Of a stretch of 64,000 bases of DNA, positions 35,736 through 45,086 are shown piece by piece (the first letter of the stretch is position 1; the number at the start of each line of letters is the position of its first letter). Under the pieces are notes generated by a model. It did not search any database. It was not told the origin of the DNA and saw only the letters and a program-made list of their open reading frames with translations. Both the position numbers and the translations under genes were made by a program. The stretch is from CALKXV01 sp965228905 (GTDB taxonomy: Bacteria > Pseudomonadota > Alphaproteobacteria > Rhodobacterales > Rhodobacteraceae): positions 620,001-684,000 of the forward strand of contig CBDDII010000003.1 of NCBI GenBank assembly GCA_965228905.1, written 5' to 3'.

Positions 35736-36889
35736 CTCTGATCTCCTTCTCGTCGAAGATCAGCAGACTGCAAATCGTAGCTTACGTCACTGTCCGAATT
35801 TCGGGGGGTAGCTCACTTCAGAAACTGCCGGTGATGGCGAAAACGACGCAGGTCACCGGCCTCGGCCAGGATGGTCATGGCGTTGATCGGGCCGATCCCG
35901 GGAATGGTTGTCAGCAGCTGATAATCGGGGAGGTCCGAAAGTAATTCGACGGCCCGCGCCTCAATGATATCGCGCTGTCGGATTAGGCTTCTGCCTTCAG
36001 CCAACACCAAGCGGAACATGCGGACAGCGTCAGAATCCGGCTGAACTGGCAAGCCCACCGAGCCAACGGCCGTGGCATAAATATCTGAGAGCAAACGCTC
36101 TTTGGACACTTTGCGTCCAACCACTTTCCATGCATCGGCAATGAATGCCTCCCGGCTCATCGCTGTGATCATATGCGGGGTTGAATACTTCTCGAGGAAA
36201 GCCAGGAACCAGTCGGTTCTCGAATTCCGGTGAAATCGTTCGGCCTCGGGGAAGTAGAGCGGCAGATAATGTGTCAGGATGCGATGCCACAGCTCGGTCT
36301 TCGAACGGGAGACGATCTCATGGGTCTTTGACAGTTCCTGAATGTCGGCGGTCCCGGTCACCAACGGATCGTGAAAGAACTGAACCGCGCCGATCTCCAG
36401 CATATGCAGGATGACCTGGGCGTCCTTAGGATCGTTCTTATCCCAACTGTTATGCAGAGCTTCTCGCGTTCGCGCCAGACCGACGGAGGACACAAGCTTC
36501 AACTCGAATCCGACCTGTCCGAGATGGTGAGCCAAGACACGGTGATAATTGCCGGTCGCCTCAAACCCGATCCGCACTGGCAGATCATAGCTGGCAAGAG
36601 CGGCTGAGAGGCGCTGAAAATCCTCCAAGGTGTTCGTAACTGTCATGCGGCGGCGGCGCTTCTTGCCGGGAATGCTGATCAGCACCTCATGTCGATGCTT
36701 GGATATGTCGATGGCGACCAACAAGGTCGAAAGGGTAGCATAGGTAGTGGTCATAGCCGGTCTCCTCAGCGGCGTGGTTATGCAAAACCACTGTTGAGAC
36801 CTGAGACCCGGTTATGGCCACCCGCTGCGCAGTTTGAGGGCTGCGCAGGCGGCCATAACCTCTTAGCGGCGCTTCTTCCCGAGGTGCTA

Positions 36890-37244
36890 CGGGACGGAGT
36901 TCACAAGTCGCGCGATCCTGAAATGGGCGAACGACAAAGGCGTCGAGTGGCATTACATCGACCCGGGCAAGCCGCAGCAGAACGCCTTCATCGAGTCATT
37001 CAACGGCAGCCTCCGTGACGAGCTCTTAAACGAGGAGATGTTTGACAGTCTGGACGATGCACGCCGAAAGCTGGCGCTCTGGCGATACGACTACAACAAT
37101 GTCAGACCGCACTCGTCGCTTGGCAACAAAACGCCCGCAGAAGCGCGCCGGACGCTTGAGCAATTTGAGGGCTCCGCGCCCGACGCGCTTGCCCAAACCG
37201 AAACCCAAGACTATGAAAACCAGACCCGCAGACTCTCGTTATGA
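36890..37244 (+). pseudogene. IS3-B orfB C-terminal half
   Basis: Continues from GTEFTS through LKWANDKGVEWHYIDPGKP, NAFIESFNGSLRDELL (catalytic Glu) and NNVRPHSSLGNKTPAE to a stop at 37244. It is the missing half of 33445-33987. Confidence 0.92.
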
Positions 37245-37329
37245 ATGAGGGAGCCTTGGGGGGCAGGTCAGATTACATACTCAGCGGCAGCCATTCACCA
37301 TACTCAACGTAATCTTCGATAGGCAAGAG

Positions 37330-38694
37330 CTAGCCCAATAGGGTCGATAAAACCATCAAAAGAGTTTCCCGATTGAACGTGAAAACCGTAGCCGCGATTC
37401 CCAAAGCAACGGCAAAATAGAACACATCGTGGGCTACGTCCCACCCTTGATAACGTCGAACCATAACTACTAAAAAGGGATAATACAGCAGATATGACAG
37501 TGCAGGTGCAACTGCTGCTCCAATCACACCTGCGAACTTCGCGCCCAAAAAAACAAGTGCAAGTTGCGAAACTGCCAGCGCAATATTCAAGCTGGCAAAG
37601 CGCCCTGAATGGCCATACGCAAGCGGCAGTGTTGGATAGCTCTGAAGGATTATCCTCGGCATTGCCGACAACGCGATTACTATTACGAGTGGTCCTGCGC
37701 CGTGATAGCGTTCATCGAAGAGAACGGTGACCAGAACTTCTCCGATCAGCGCTAGAACAAGCAGCCCTGAAAGTAATACGCCTGTCATAAAGAAACGTGA
37801 TCGCTGGATTTTTCGACGATTTTCACGACTTTCCCAAGGCGGGCGTCGAGCATAGAGCGGAAAAACCACACTTCCCAATAAGCTTTGTCCAAGCAAGATC
37901 GGAACGGAGGCGAGAAAGAGGGCAATGTTGTAAATTGCCAACTCACCCAAAGAAATGAACTTTCCAAGAACCACTTTGTCGCCTTGGTTAACAAAGAACC
38001 CGGCAATTGTGCCAAGATAGATATACTTGCCAAAGGCAAAAAGACGCTTTAATGCGTCAATATCAAAGCGGGGACGGTTGCGAATTCCTGGGATCACTAC
38101 ATGTGAGAGTATCGTCACCAGCGCCGGTCCCACAAGTGCGCCAAAGACCAACGCCCAGACAGTTTCTAACCACCAGGCCAGAAATATTGTCACTATAATC
38201 GCTACAAACTGCGCACCCAATTGCAGGCCAACCATTCGGCCGATGTAAAGTTCCCTCGAGGCGGACGCGAGCCTGGTCGAAGCGAAGCCTTGGATAACAG
38301 GCACTGCTGCGGACACAAGAAGGAGTTCTCGCAGTAGGGGTGTTTCGTAGAACTCCGAAATGGCGCGTGCGGCGAATAGCACGATCAAACCTAACAATAG
38401 TCCTCGCACGATTTGCACTGTCCAAGCCGTGTTTAGGAAATTTGGATCCGTACCACGTTTGTCCTGGATGATCGAACCCCGGATGCCAAAATCCGAAAAC
38501 ATCGTCACACCAGACAGAACCACTTGAACGAGTGCCATGATCCCAAACGCTTCCGGGAACAGCAATCGTGTCAAAATCAGGTTGGATGCTAATCGCAAAA
38601 TATTGTGGCCACCCAATTTCAGGAATGTAAACCCCGAGCTACGGATCGCCCTAGCACGCATCCCGTCGCCCTTAAGGTAGCCAAGTAGTTTCAT
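37330..38694 (-). CDS. Polysaccharide flippase (Wzx/MOP superfamily)
   Basis: A 454-residue, highly hydrophobic protein with about 12 membrane helices. The N-terminal NILRLASNLILTRLLFPEAFGIMALVQVVLSGVTMFSDFGI stretch and the mid-protein GKYIYLGTIAGFFVNQGDKVVLG are typical of the polysaccharide-transport branch of the MOP superfamily. It would flip lipid-linked repeat units across the inner membrane for the polymerase. It is 41 bases downstream of a GT4 gene on the same strand. The 59 bases between IS3-B and its stop hold nothing. Confidence 0.88.
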   Translation of the reverse strand: MKLLGYLKGDGMRARAIRSSGFTFLKLGGHNILRLASNLILTRLLFPEAFGIMALVQVVLSGVTMFSDFGIRGSIIQDKRGTDPNFLNTAWTVQIVRGLLLGLIVLFAARAISEFYETPLLRELLLVSAAVPVIQGFASTRLASASRELYIGRMVGLQLGAQFVAIIVTIFLAWWLETVWALVFGALVGPALVTILSHVVIPGIRNRPRFDIDALKRLFAFGKYIYLGTIAGFFVNQGDKVVLGKFISLGELAIYNIALFLASVPILLGQSLLGSVVFPLYARRPPWESRENRRKIQRSRFFMTGVLLSGLLVLALIGEVLVTVLFDERYHGAGPLVIVIALSAMPRIILQSYPTLPLAYGHSGRFASLNIALAVSQLALVFLGAKFAGVIGAAVAPALSYLLYYPFLVVMVRRYQGWDVAHDVFYFAVALGIAATVFTFNRETLLMVLSTLLG

Positions 38695-38735
38695 TTGGTG
38701 TTTTCCTGCTGAGTCCTGCTTGCGGATTTCTTTTG

Positions 38736-39809
38736 CTACTCTCTCGCCAGTGCGGCTTCAAACGCCTTCGTGGCGTCGTCCCACGTGTATTTTCGGACCT
38801 GCGCATAGGCAGAATCTGATATGGAACGCCACTCCTCGGGGGTGAACATGAGGGCTTCTATCAATTTTTCTCCCAATGCATGAGCGTCGTCAATCTCGGC
38901 CAGAAATCCATTCTGTCCTGGTTCGATCAAATCAGGGGCTGCGCCAGCCTTGGTCGCTACGACTGGAGTGCGGCACGCCATCGCCTCCAGAAGAGGCAAG
39001 CCGAATCCTTCATTTCTGCTACCAAAGAGCCACAGGTCGCAAGACGCATAGATCTTGGGGATCGAATTCTGAGGAGGTGATTTATGATATTCTGTCCCTT
39101 TCGGCAAAGGCAACTTTTCCAATAGGTCACCGGCGCCAAAGGCCGTTACTTGGAGCGCAGGAAACCGAACTCGTGCAGCTTCCACGGCTTGGATACAGAT
39201 GTCAGTGCCCTTATAATGGACAGGCGCATACATAAATCCAACACGCGGCACCTCATTGCGCTCCCTTGCGGGAGCGTCAAACTGCCTTGTGTCGACGCTA
39301 TTTGGAACCTTCGCAACATTATGGTCGCTGTAACGTTCGGCCATCGTGTCTACTAGCCAATCGGCGATAGTGATCTTTCTTAGAGGTAACCAATAGCTCC
39401 CACTGGAGAGATCATAGGGAAGGTGATCATGAACTTCGTGATGTTGGATGAAGTAGAATTTTCGACCCTTTCCTGGGGGCATCATCGCAACTTCAAACGC
39501 TGTCCGCCACCAAGTCGCTATGAGTACGTCGGCTTCGGGAAGGTCCGAAGGCTCCAGGGGCCACTTGTTGGGCAACCAATGGAACCGATCACCAAGCGGT
39601 TCAAAGTACACTGCTCTATCGCGAGTCGAAGTATGCTGATACTTTCCCAACACTTTGAGAAATGCGGCTTTTTTTAATGAGTGCACTTTAGGTTTCCGGG
39701 CAACAACAGTGACGTCGTGTCCTTTTGCAGCGAGCCGCCGTGCATATTCGGCTGTGACGCGTCCACCACCTCTCTGACTTACTTCTCCACAGACAAATGT
39801 AATTCTCAA
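38736..39809 (-). CDS. GT4 family glycosyltransferase
   Basis: A 357-residue GT-B enzyme. The N-terminal GGGRVTAEYARRLAAKGHDVTVV is the acceptor-side glycine loop. The C-terminal donor domain has ASCDLWLFGSRNEGFGLPLLEAMACRTPVVAT, containing the conserved EX7E motif. Soluble or peripheral, cytoplasmic. It probably adds one sugar of the repeat unit that the adjacent flippase exports. The 241 bases from 39810 to the IS5 element carry no gene. Confidence 0.88.
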   Translation of the reverse strand: MRITFVCGEVSQRGGGRVTAEYARRLAAKGHDVTVVARKPKVHSLKKAAFLKVLGKYQHTSTRDRAVYFEPLGDRFHWLPNKWPLEPSDLPEADVLIATWWRTAFEVAMMPPGKGRKFYFIQHHEVHDHLPYDLSSGSYWLPLRKITIADWLVDTMAERYSDHNVAKVPNSVDTRQFDAPARERNEVPRVGFMYAPVHYKGTDICIQAVEAARVRFPALQVTAFGAGDLLEKLPLPKGTEYHKSPPQNSIPKIYASCDLWLFGSRNEGFGLPLLEAMACRTPVVATKAGAAPDLIEPGQNGFLAEIDDAHALGEKLIEALMFTPEEWRSISDSAYAQVRKYTWDDATKAFEAALARE

Positions 39810-40050
39810 AAACCGGCCTCCTTTTGAGTTGGCATCTTCGATAGCTGCACTAAGCTTGGTGCCTTTTCAAGGTTCGTACCCTCATCTCAGCAGGTTGACT
39901 ATGCGCAACCGCCAAACGGAGCCATCAGATCGTCTCGTGGCTCACATCACCCGCTCACAAGCCAAATTCGTCTGACAATGCCGAAACAGTAATCCGAGAA
40001 AGCAGAAGCTCGTTTCACTTTTGTTGACTTCCACCATCCGTTTCGGTTTA

Positions 40051-40899
40051 GGGTCGGGACTCAATTAGTCCACCACACGATAGCTGCGGCTAGGAATACA
40101 GCAGATAGGAAGATGTCGGCGCGTTTGTCGTAACGCGTTGCGATGCGGCGGAAATCCTTGAGGCGACAGAACATCCGTTCGACCACGTTGCGCCCGCGAT
40201 AGGCGGTTTTGTCGTAGGAATGCGGGTGTTTTCGCGTCGGGTTTGGCGGGATGACGGCCTCACAGCCCCGCTCGGCCAGCCAATCGCGCAGCCGCCGGGC
40301 GTCATAGGCTCGGTCTGCCAGTAGACGGCGGGGTGTGGGAATGCAGGTCAGGAGCTCGGCCACGCCGGTCAGATCATGCGCCTGTCCCGGTGTCAGGCAT
40401 AGCGCGACGGGGCGCCCAACCTCGTCGGTCAGAGCATGAACCTTGGTCGTCCGTCCGCCGCGCGATCGTCCGATGGCCTGGGCGTACTCCCCCCTTTTCC
40501 GCCTGATGCCGAGCGGTGCGCCTTGATCGAGGTGCTGTCGGCGCTAGTCGTGCCAACCACCCCTGAAGAGCCTGATAAGACGTAGAAAACATCCTCCCAC
40601 ACCCCCTGTTTGGACCATCGGTTGAAGCGATTGTAGATCGTCGTGTAGGGACCATACTCGGCTGGGCAATCGCGCCAGCGTGCGCCAGTCTTGAGCATGT
40701 GAAGAATGCCGGAGATCACCCGTCGATCATCCACCCGCCGTGCCCCACGACGTCCAGTCGGCAAGTGCGGCTGGATCGACGCCCACTCCTCGTCATTGAG
40801 CCAGTAAAGGTTCTTCGCCACAACAATCTCCCGCCTGCTCCTGGCAGAAGTGAATCAGATCATCGGCTCAAGGGGAATCCGCTAATTGAGTACGGACCC
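40051..40899 (-). mobile_element. IS5-family (IS427-group) element, 849 bp
   Basis: Ends GGGTCGGGACTCAATTAG (40051) and, on the minus strand, GGGTCCGTACTCAATTAG (40899) are inverted repeats. A TA duplication flanks both sides (40049-40050 and 40900-40901), as for IS427-type elements. It lies in non-coding DNA between a GT4 gene and manC and breaks no gene. Confidence 0.93.
40061..40821 (-). CDS. IS5/IS427-type transposase in two overlapping frames
   Basis: The first frame (from ATG 40821) begins MAKNLYWLNDEEWASI and reaches ADSTSIKAHRSASGGKGG with the first catalytic Asp. The second frame carries GRPVALCLTPGQAHD, LLADRAYDARRLRDWL (second Asp) and RNVVERMFCRLKDFRRI (Glu), ending at 40061. A -1 or +1 shift near 40490, in an AAAAGGGGGGAG run of the coding strand, would join them; this is normal for IS427-group elements. 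All DDE residues are present. Confidence 0.9.
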
Positions 40900-40992
40900 T
40901 AGTTGCTTCGGTCTTTCGGCAGAGTCAGGTCAAACGGATTTTGTATAGTGCTCCATAAAAAGACTCACGAATGGAATAAACGGAGCTTAGCA

Positions 40993-42402
40993 CTACGAGC
41001 GGTCGTAGATGTCCTCGTAACGGATGATGTCATCTTCACCAAGATATGCGCCGGTCTGCACTTCGATCAGATACATCGGCACTTTGCCCGGGTTCGCCAG
41101 GCGGTGCTTTTCACCAAGAGGGATGTAGACACCCTGGTTTTCACTCACGAGTTGCACAGTGTCACCGATGGACACTTCTGCTGTGCCTGCGACCACAATC
41201 CAATGCTCTGAGCGATGGCGATGGCTTTGCAAACTTAAGAGACCGCCAGGCTTGACCATTATACGCTTGACCTGAAAGCGGGTGTCGCGACAAAGCGTTT
41301 CGTACCAACCCCAGGGGCGGTGAAAGCGTGGATAGTCATCCGCCTGCGCCTTGCCTTCGGTGCGCAGCGTTTCAACTACTTTCTTCAAGTCCTGCGAGCG
41401 CGACTTTTCGGCCACAAGTACCGCATCGCGCATTGCGACAGCTACGATATCCTTCAGCCCCAGCCCGACAACCGCTATATTGGGATCCTCCGAGCGCAGA
41501 TAAGAACTTCTGCAATCCAGAAGCGTTACATTGCCTGCCGACGCATTGCCTGCGGCGTCCCGTGGTGTTGCGTCCATCAGTGCATCCCAAGCACCCAAAT
41601 CGGACCAACCGCAGTCCAGTGGAACAGCAACCACCCAATCGGCATTTTCCATGATCGCGTAATCGAGCGAGACCGCCCGCGCGTTAGAAAAGTGATCTCC
41701 ATTCAGCCGTGTGAAGCTCAAGTCTTGCTCCGCCTCTGCTACAGCAGCCCGTACCGGATCGACTAGGTCGGGCGCATGGGTCTCGAAGGCAGAAATGAAA
41801 TCGCGGACCCGTCCCAAAAAAATGCCTCCATTCCAAAGGTAGTGCCCAGCGTCAAGCATTGCCTTCGCAGTTTCCAGATCGGGCTTTTCGGTGAATTTAG
41901 TCACAGTCGTCACCCCGTCGGGGCACCCCGCCAACTGCAGATAGCCATAGCCGGTCTCGGGCCGATTCGGCATCACTCCAAATGTTACCAGAGCGCCGTC
42001 AGCCGCTGCGGACTTACCAATCTCAACTGCGGCATGAAACGCGTCTGGGAGAGCCATTGCATGGTCCGAAGGTGACACAAGCATCAGATCATCAGGCGTG
42101 CCTTCCAGCATATAGGCAGCCGCCAAGATCGCCGGCGCGGTGTCGCGCCCAATCGGCTCGACCACCACACGGACATCTTCCAAGCCAAGCGCCTCTGCTT
42201 GTTCGACTGCCATAAAGCGGAAGTCTTCGCCCGTCATCACCAATGGTGCTGCAAACCCATCTCGGGAAAGCCGCTGCAAAGTAAGTTGGTAAAGACTATT
42301 CTCACCTAAAAGCGGCGCGAATTGCTTGGGATAGGACTTCCGTGAGGATGGCCAGAGGCGGGTGCCGGAGCCTCCACAGAGAACAACAGGATGAACGATC
42401 AT
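40993..42402 (-). CDS. manC: Mannose-1-phosphate guanylyltransferase / mannose-6-phosphate isomerase
   Basis: A 469-residue bifunctional enzyme. The N-terminal nucleotidyltransferase shows VVLCGGSGTRLWPSSRKSYPKQF, and the C-terminal cupin shows FHRPWGWYETL, LSLQSHRHRSEHWIVV (metal His residues) and GVYIPLGEKHRLANPG. It makes GDP-mannose for fucose, rhamnose or mannose units. The ATG at 42402 has GGTGG five bases upstream and is preferred over an in-frame TTG at 42414. The usual partner, phosphomannomutase, is only present as a broken fragment at 42979. Confidence 0.93.
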   Translation of the reverse strand: MIVHPVVLCGGSGTRLWPSSRKSYPKQFAPLLGENSLYQLTLQRLSRDGFAAPLVMTGEDFRFMAVEQAEALGLEDVRVVVEPIGRDTAPAILAAAYMLEGTPDDLMLVSPSDHAMALPDAFHAAVEIGKSAAADGALVTFGVMPNRPETGYGYLQLAGCPDGVTTVTKFTEKPDLETAKAMLDAGHYLWNGGIFLGRVRDFISAFETHAPDLVDPVRAAVAEAEQDLSFTRLNGDHFSNARAVSLDYAIMENADWVVAVPLDCGWSDLGAWDALMDATPRDAAGNASAGNVTLLDCRSSYLRSEDPNIAVVGLGLKDIVAVAMRDAVLVAEKSRSQDLKKVVETLRTEGKAQADDYPRFHRPWGWYETLCRDTRFQVKRIMVKPGGLLSLQSHRHRSEHWIVVAGTAEVSIGDTVQLVSENQGVYIPLGEKHRLANPGKVPMYLIEVQTGAYLGEDDIIRYEDIYDRS

Positions 42403-42978
42403 GGATACCACCAAATCTAAGCATATACGCTATGAACATGTTAAACTGGATCACACAAGATGTGTGCGAGCCGAATGCGAGGGAAAGTACCATTGGAGCA
42501 TCATGTTTGAACAGTAACTCACAGTTTCAGCGGTGTCTTTCGACGAACTCGCAAAGAGGGTTTACTGCCAGAAGCTGGCAAAAGGCCTTGTGGTTCGCGG
42601 CCTGACCGTCATCGTTAGCCAAGGCGGCGGCATGGCTTTTGAAGTCTGCAGCCAAGATGCGTGTTACGAGCGGATCATTGGATATTTGCCGCGAGGCTTC
42701 GACGCTCGCGATTGTGGGGCGGCTCCTCCAACAGCTAAGGGAGCCATACCGATCCGCTGCATGCGATTCTTTTCATCCCCTGCTCACGCCTCGTAACTCC
42801 CGCAAGCCGATATCGATCGTCTTTGCCGTTCAGGCGGCGCTGGATTTTCCCTCGCCCGGATAAAATCGTAAATCGCGCGATGCGCTTCTGCCACCCGCTT
42901 CGACTTTCCGACTTGCGGTCCTTGGCTATACGTCGGCACATTGATACTACCATCCTAACGGCAGCAGGACCCAACAAG
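42403..42978. other. Non-coding stretch upstream of manC
   Basis: No frame here shows recognisable protein similarity, and no RNA or repeat stands out. Given the neighbouring phosphomannomutase remnant it may be decayed coding DNA. The manC promoter should lie in its first part. Confidence 0.4.
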
Positions 42979-43205
42979 ATGGCACCGAAATTTGGGACAA
43001 GTGGTCTGAGGGAACTTATCGCCGAACCTTCTGAACCGCTGGTTCAGGACTATGCCCGTTCCATTCCGGGATCTTTGGCGACCGCGGCGCATGTTGGTCA
43101 TGACCTTCGCGCCTCATCGCAAAAGATCGTCGGCTTTGTGGCCACAGCCGCGACCACCGCCGGCCATGATGTAATCGACATAGGGCTCTGCCCACCACGG
43201 CGTTG
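42979..43205 (+). pseudogene. manB: Phosphomannomutase N-terminal remnant
   Basis: From ATG 42979 the frame reads MAPKFGTSGLRELIAE, then GHDLRASSQKIVGFVATAA and GHDVIDIGLCP. FGTSGLRG-like start, the GRDLRxSS-like segment and the DVIDxGLCPTP-like segment are the first conserved blocks of alpha-D-phosphohexomutases. The similarity ends near 43205, before the active-site Ser loop, so no enzyme can result. It lies divergent from manC, its normal pathway partner. Confidence 0.75.
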
Positions 43206-43344
43206 CGGCGATGAAAAGTAATCTTAACACGCGCGGAGTCTTTGATGTCGAAAGTCTTCCGAACTCCCTTTTTTTGACGAATTTTTCGGTATGTCTCTAA
43301 ATTTGTAGACAATCAGCAAGCGGCAGAAGACACTGGAGCCCCAA

Positions 43345-43767
43345 TTGACGCTACGAACTCTGATCCTGCGCTATACTACGTTTTCGCTGCTGGCGACCCT
43401 GGTCAATCTCGGGGTGCAACGCCTTGTGCTTGCCTATGGCGAGGCGGCGCTGTTCTTTGCGGTGGCAGTGGGCGCCGGCACGATTGCAGGGCTCGTGTTC
43501 AAATACACGCTCGATAAGCGCTGGATCTTCTATGACCTCGAGACCGGGCTAAAGGCCCAAGGGCAGAAGTTCTCGCGCTATACCGCGATCGGTCTGTTCA
43601 CCACGGCGATCTTTTGGAGCATGGAAACCGCATTCTGGGTGATCTGGAAGACCGACATGATGCGCGAGCTGGGCGCGGTTATCGGCCTGACCATTGGCTA
43701 TGTGGTCAAGTATCAGCTCGACCGACGCTATGTCTTCCCCGACAGACGGTTAGAAGCGGCCACATGA
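43345..43767 (+). CDS. GtrA-family small membrane protein
   Basis: A 140-residue protein with four membrane helices in the GtrA layout; FKYTLDKRWIFYD after helix 2 and VKYQLDRRYVFPD after helix 4 are the paired family motifs. Start is a TTG at 43345 after GGAG. GtrA proteins are proposed to flip or position polyprenyl-phosphate sugars. It overlaps the oxidase gene downstream by 4 bases (ATGA). The same order, GtrA-DprE1-DprE2, is found for Rv3789-Rv3790-Rv3791 in Mycobacterium tuberculosis, so it may handle decaprenyl- or undecaprenyl-phosphate pentose. Confidence 0.88.
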   Translation: MTLRTLILRYTTFSLLATLVNLGVQRLVLAYGEAALFFAVAVGAGTIAGLVFKYTLDKRWIFYDLETGLKAQGQKFSRYTAIGLFTTAIFWSMETAFWVIWKTDMMRELGAVIGLTIGYVVKYQLDRRYVFPDRRLEAAT

Positions 43768-45086
43768 AGCTCTCTGGTTGGGGTCGATATCCTGTCTTCG
43801 AAGCCCGCGTCGAAGCGCCCCGAAACGAAGACGCGGTGCAGGCGCTGGTCGCCGAACGGCGAACGCTGATCGCGCGCGGCAATGGGCGCGCCTATGGTGA
43901 CAGCGCCATCAACCGCTCGGCCACGATCGATATGCGCGGACTGAACCACATGCTGGGCTTCAACGACAAGACCGGTCAGCTGACCGTCGAAGCGGGTGTG
44001 CTTCTGGGTGATATCATCACCGCTTTCTTACCCCGAGGCTGGTTCCCTTTGGTGACGCCGGGGACCAAGTTCGTCACTGTCGGCGGCGCGATTGCGTCCG
44101 ATGTTCACGGCAAGAACCACCGCAAGGACGGCAGCTTCCGCAATTCGGTCGACTGGGTCGAAGTGATGGGCCCCGACGGCAAAGTGACCCGTGCCAGCCC
44201 AAAGAAGAACGCTGCCCTTTTTGATCATACGCTAGGGGGTATGGGCCTGACCGGTATCATCCTGCGTGCCGGTCTCAGCCTTCGCCCCGTGGAAACAGGC
44301 TGGATTCAGCAGACCACGCAGCCGGCGGCTAGCCTGAAAGACGCGATGGCGCATTTTGAAGCGGCCGGGGACGCAACCTATTCTGTCGCTTGGATCGACT
44401 GCCTTGCGACCGGTGACGATCTGGGGCGCTCGCTGGTGATGGTGGGCGAGCACGCCGCCCTTGCCGACATCCCCAAGGCGGATCAACACTCACCATTCGA
44501 GATACCGAAAAAGAAACCCCGGAAGGTCCTCCTCGATCTGCCTCGCTTTGCGCTGAACAAGTATAGCCTGAAAGCCTTCAACAGTGCCTACTACAAGGCC
44601 GGGCTGAAAAAAGAAGGCATGGCGCTCGTCGATTGGGAAAGTTACTTCTATCCACTTGACGCCATCCTTGAGTGGAACCGGATCTATGGATCCCGCGGCT
44701 TCGCTCAATTCCAATGCGTGCTACCGCTAGAGGCGTCCGAAGCGGGCCTGACGCAGCTTTTGGACAGCATCGCCGCCACCGGCTTAGGCTCGTTTCTGGC
44801 GGTGCTCAAACGCTTCGGTGCGCAGGAGAGCGCGTTCTCCTTCCCGATGGAGGGCTATACGCTGGCGCTCGATTTCCCGATCTCGGGCAAGACCCATGCG
44901 CTTCTTGAAAAGCTCGACGCAATCACGCTCGCGCATGGCGGGCGCTTCTATCTGGCGAAAGACAGCCGCATGTCGGCCGACATATTGGCGCGCTCGGATG
45001 AGCGCATGCTCGCATTTCAATCCCAACGAACCAAGAAGAACTGGACCCGTTTCAGTTCAGTCCAATCGCAAAGGCTGGCCCTATGA
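43764..45086 (+). CDS. dprE1: DprE1-like FAD-dependent decaprenylphosphoryl-ribose oxidase homologue
   Basis: A 440-residue flavoenzyme of the vanillyl-alcohol oxidase type. RGNGRAYGDSAINRSA, PGTKFVTVGGAIASDVHGKNHRKDGSFRNSV and GGMGLTGII align by eye with mycobacterial DprE1, as do YPLDAILEWNRIYGSRGFAQFQ and the C-terminal LAKDSR with its active-site Lys. DprE1 oxidises C2 of polyprenyl-phospho-ribose on the way to arabinose. The ATG at 43764 is set by the overlap with gtrA. The residue matching the benzothiazinone-reactive Cys387 of M. tuberculosis is Ala368 here (TLALDFPI). Confidence 0.85.
   Translation: MKLSGWGRYPVFEARVEAPRNEDAVQALVAERRTLIARGNGRAYGDSAINRSATIDMRGLNHMLGFNDKTGQLTVEAGVLLGDIITAFLPRGWFPLVTPGTKFVTVGGAIASDVHGKNHRKDGSFRNSVDWVEVMGPDGKVTRASPKKNAALFDHTLGGMGLTGIILRAGLSLRPVETGWIQQTTQPAASLKDAMAHFEAAGDATYSVAWIDCLATGDDLGRSLVMVGEHAALADIPKADQHSPFEIPKKKPRKVLLDLPRFALNKYSLKAFNSAYYKAGLKKEGMALVDWESYFYPLDAILEWNRIYGSRGFAQFQCVLPLEASEAGLTQLLDSIAATGLGSFLAVLKRFGAQESAFSFPMEGYTLALDFPISGKTHALLEKLDAITLAHGGRFYLAKDSRMSADILARSDERMLAFQSQRTKKNWTRFSSVQSQRLAL

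Larger units (their letters stand above)
34543..35815 (-). mobile_element. IS3-E, complete IS3-family element (1273 bp)
   Basis: Inverted ends TGAGCTACTCCCCGAT (34543) and TGAGCTACCCCCCGAA (minus strand, 35815) with a CTTC target duplication on both sides (34539-34542 and 35816-35819). It has two overlapping ORFs. It is the youngest insertion of the nest and the only IS3 here with an uninterrupted DDE transposase; its second motif reads DQG rather than DNG. Confidence 0.93.
34221..36754 (-). pseudogene. IS110-family transposase, copy 4, split by IS3-E
   Basis: Residues 1-313 are encoded at 35816-36754 and the rest at 34221-34542. The break falls in QFLKFCGMD, the Transposase_20 domain. Sequence on both sides agrees with the intact copies, so only the insertion inactivates it. 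Confidence 0.92.
33988..36889 (-). mobile_element. IS110-family element, copy 4, itself interrupted by IS3-E
   Basis: After removing IS3-E and its 4-base duplication (1277 bases) the element is exactly 1625 bp. Flanks are GTCAGTGACAACG and CGGGACGGAGTTC, the DNG-TEF codons of IS3-B. This is a different host from copies 1-3, cut at the same codon. Confidence 0.92.
33113..37270 (+). mobile_element. IS3-B (IS407-like) with IS110 copy 4 and IS3-E nested inside
   Basis: Termini TGACCTGCCCCCCGAAATTT (33113) and, on the minus strand, TGACCTGCCCCCCAAGGCTC (37270) are inverted repeats. A 4-base target duplication GATT flanks both ends (33109-33112 and 37271-37274), as for IS407-group elements. Removing the inserts leaves an element of about 1.25 kb. 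The nesting order is therefore IS3-B first, then IS110, then IS3-E. Confidence 0.92.

Noticed and set aside
42533..42863. Several overlapping small frames upstream of the phosphomannomutase remnant
   Set aside because: None shows a recognisable motif or ribosome site; treated as non-coding.
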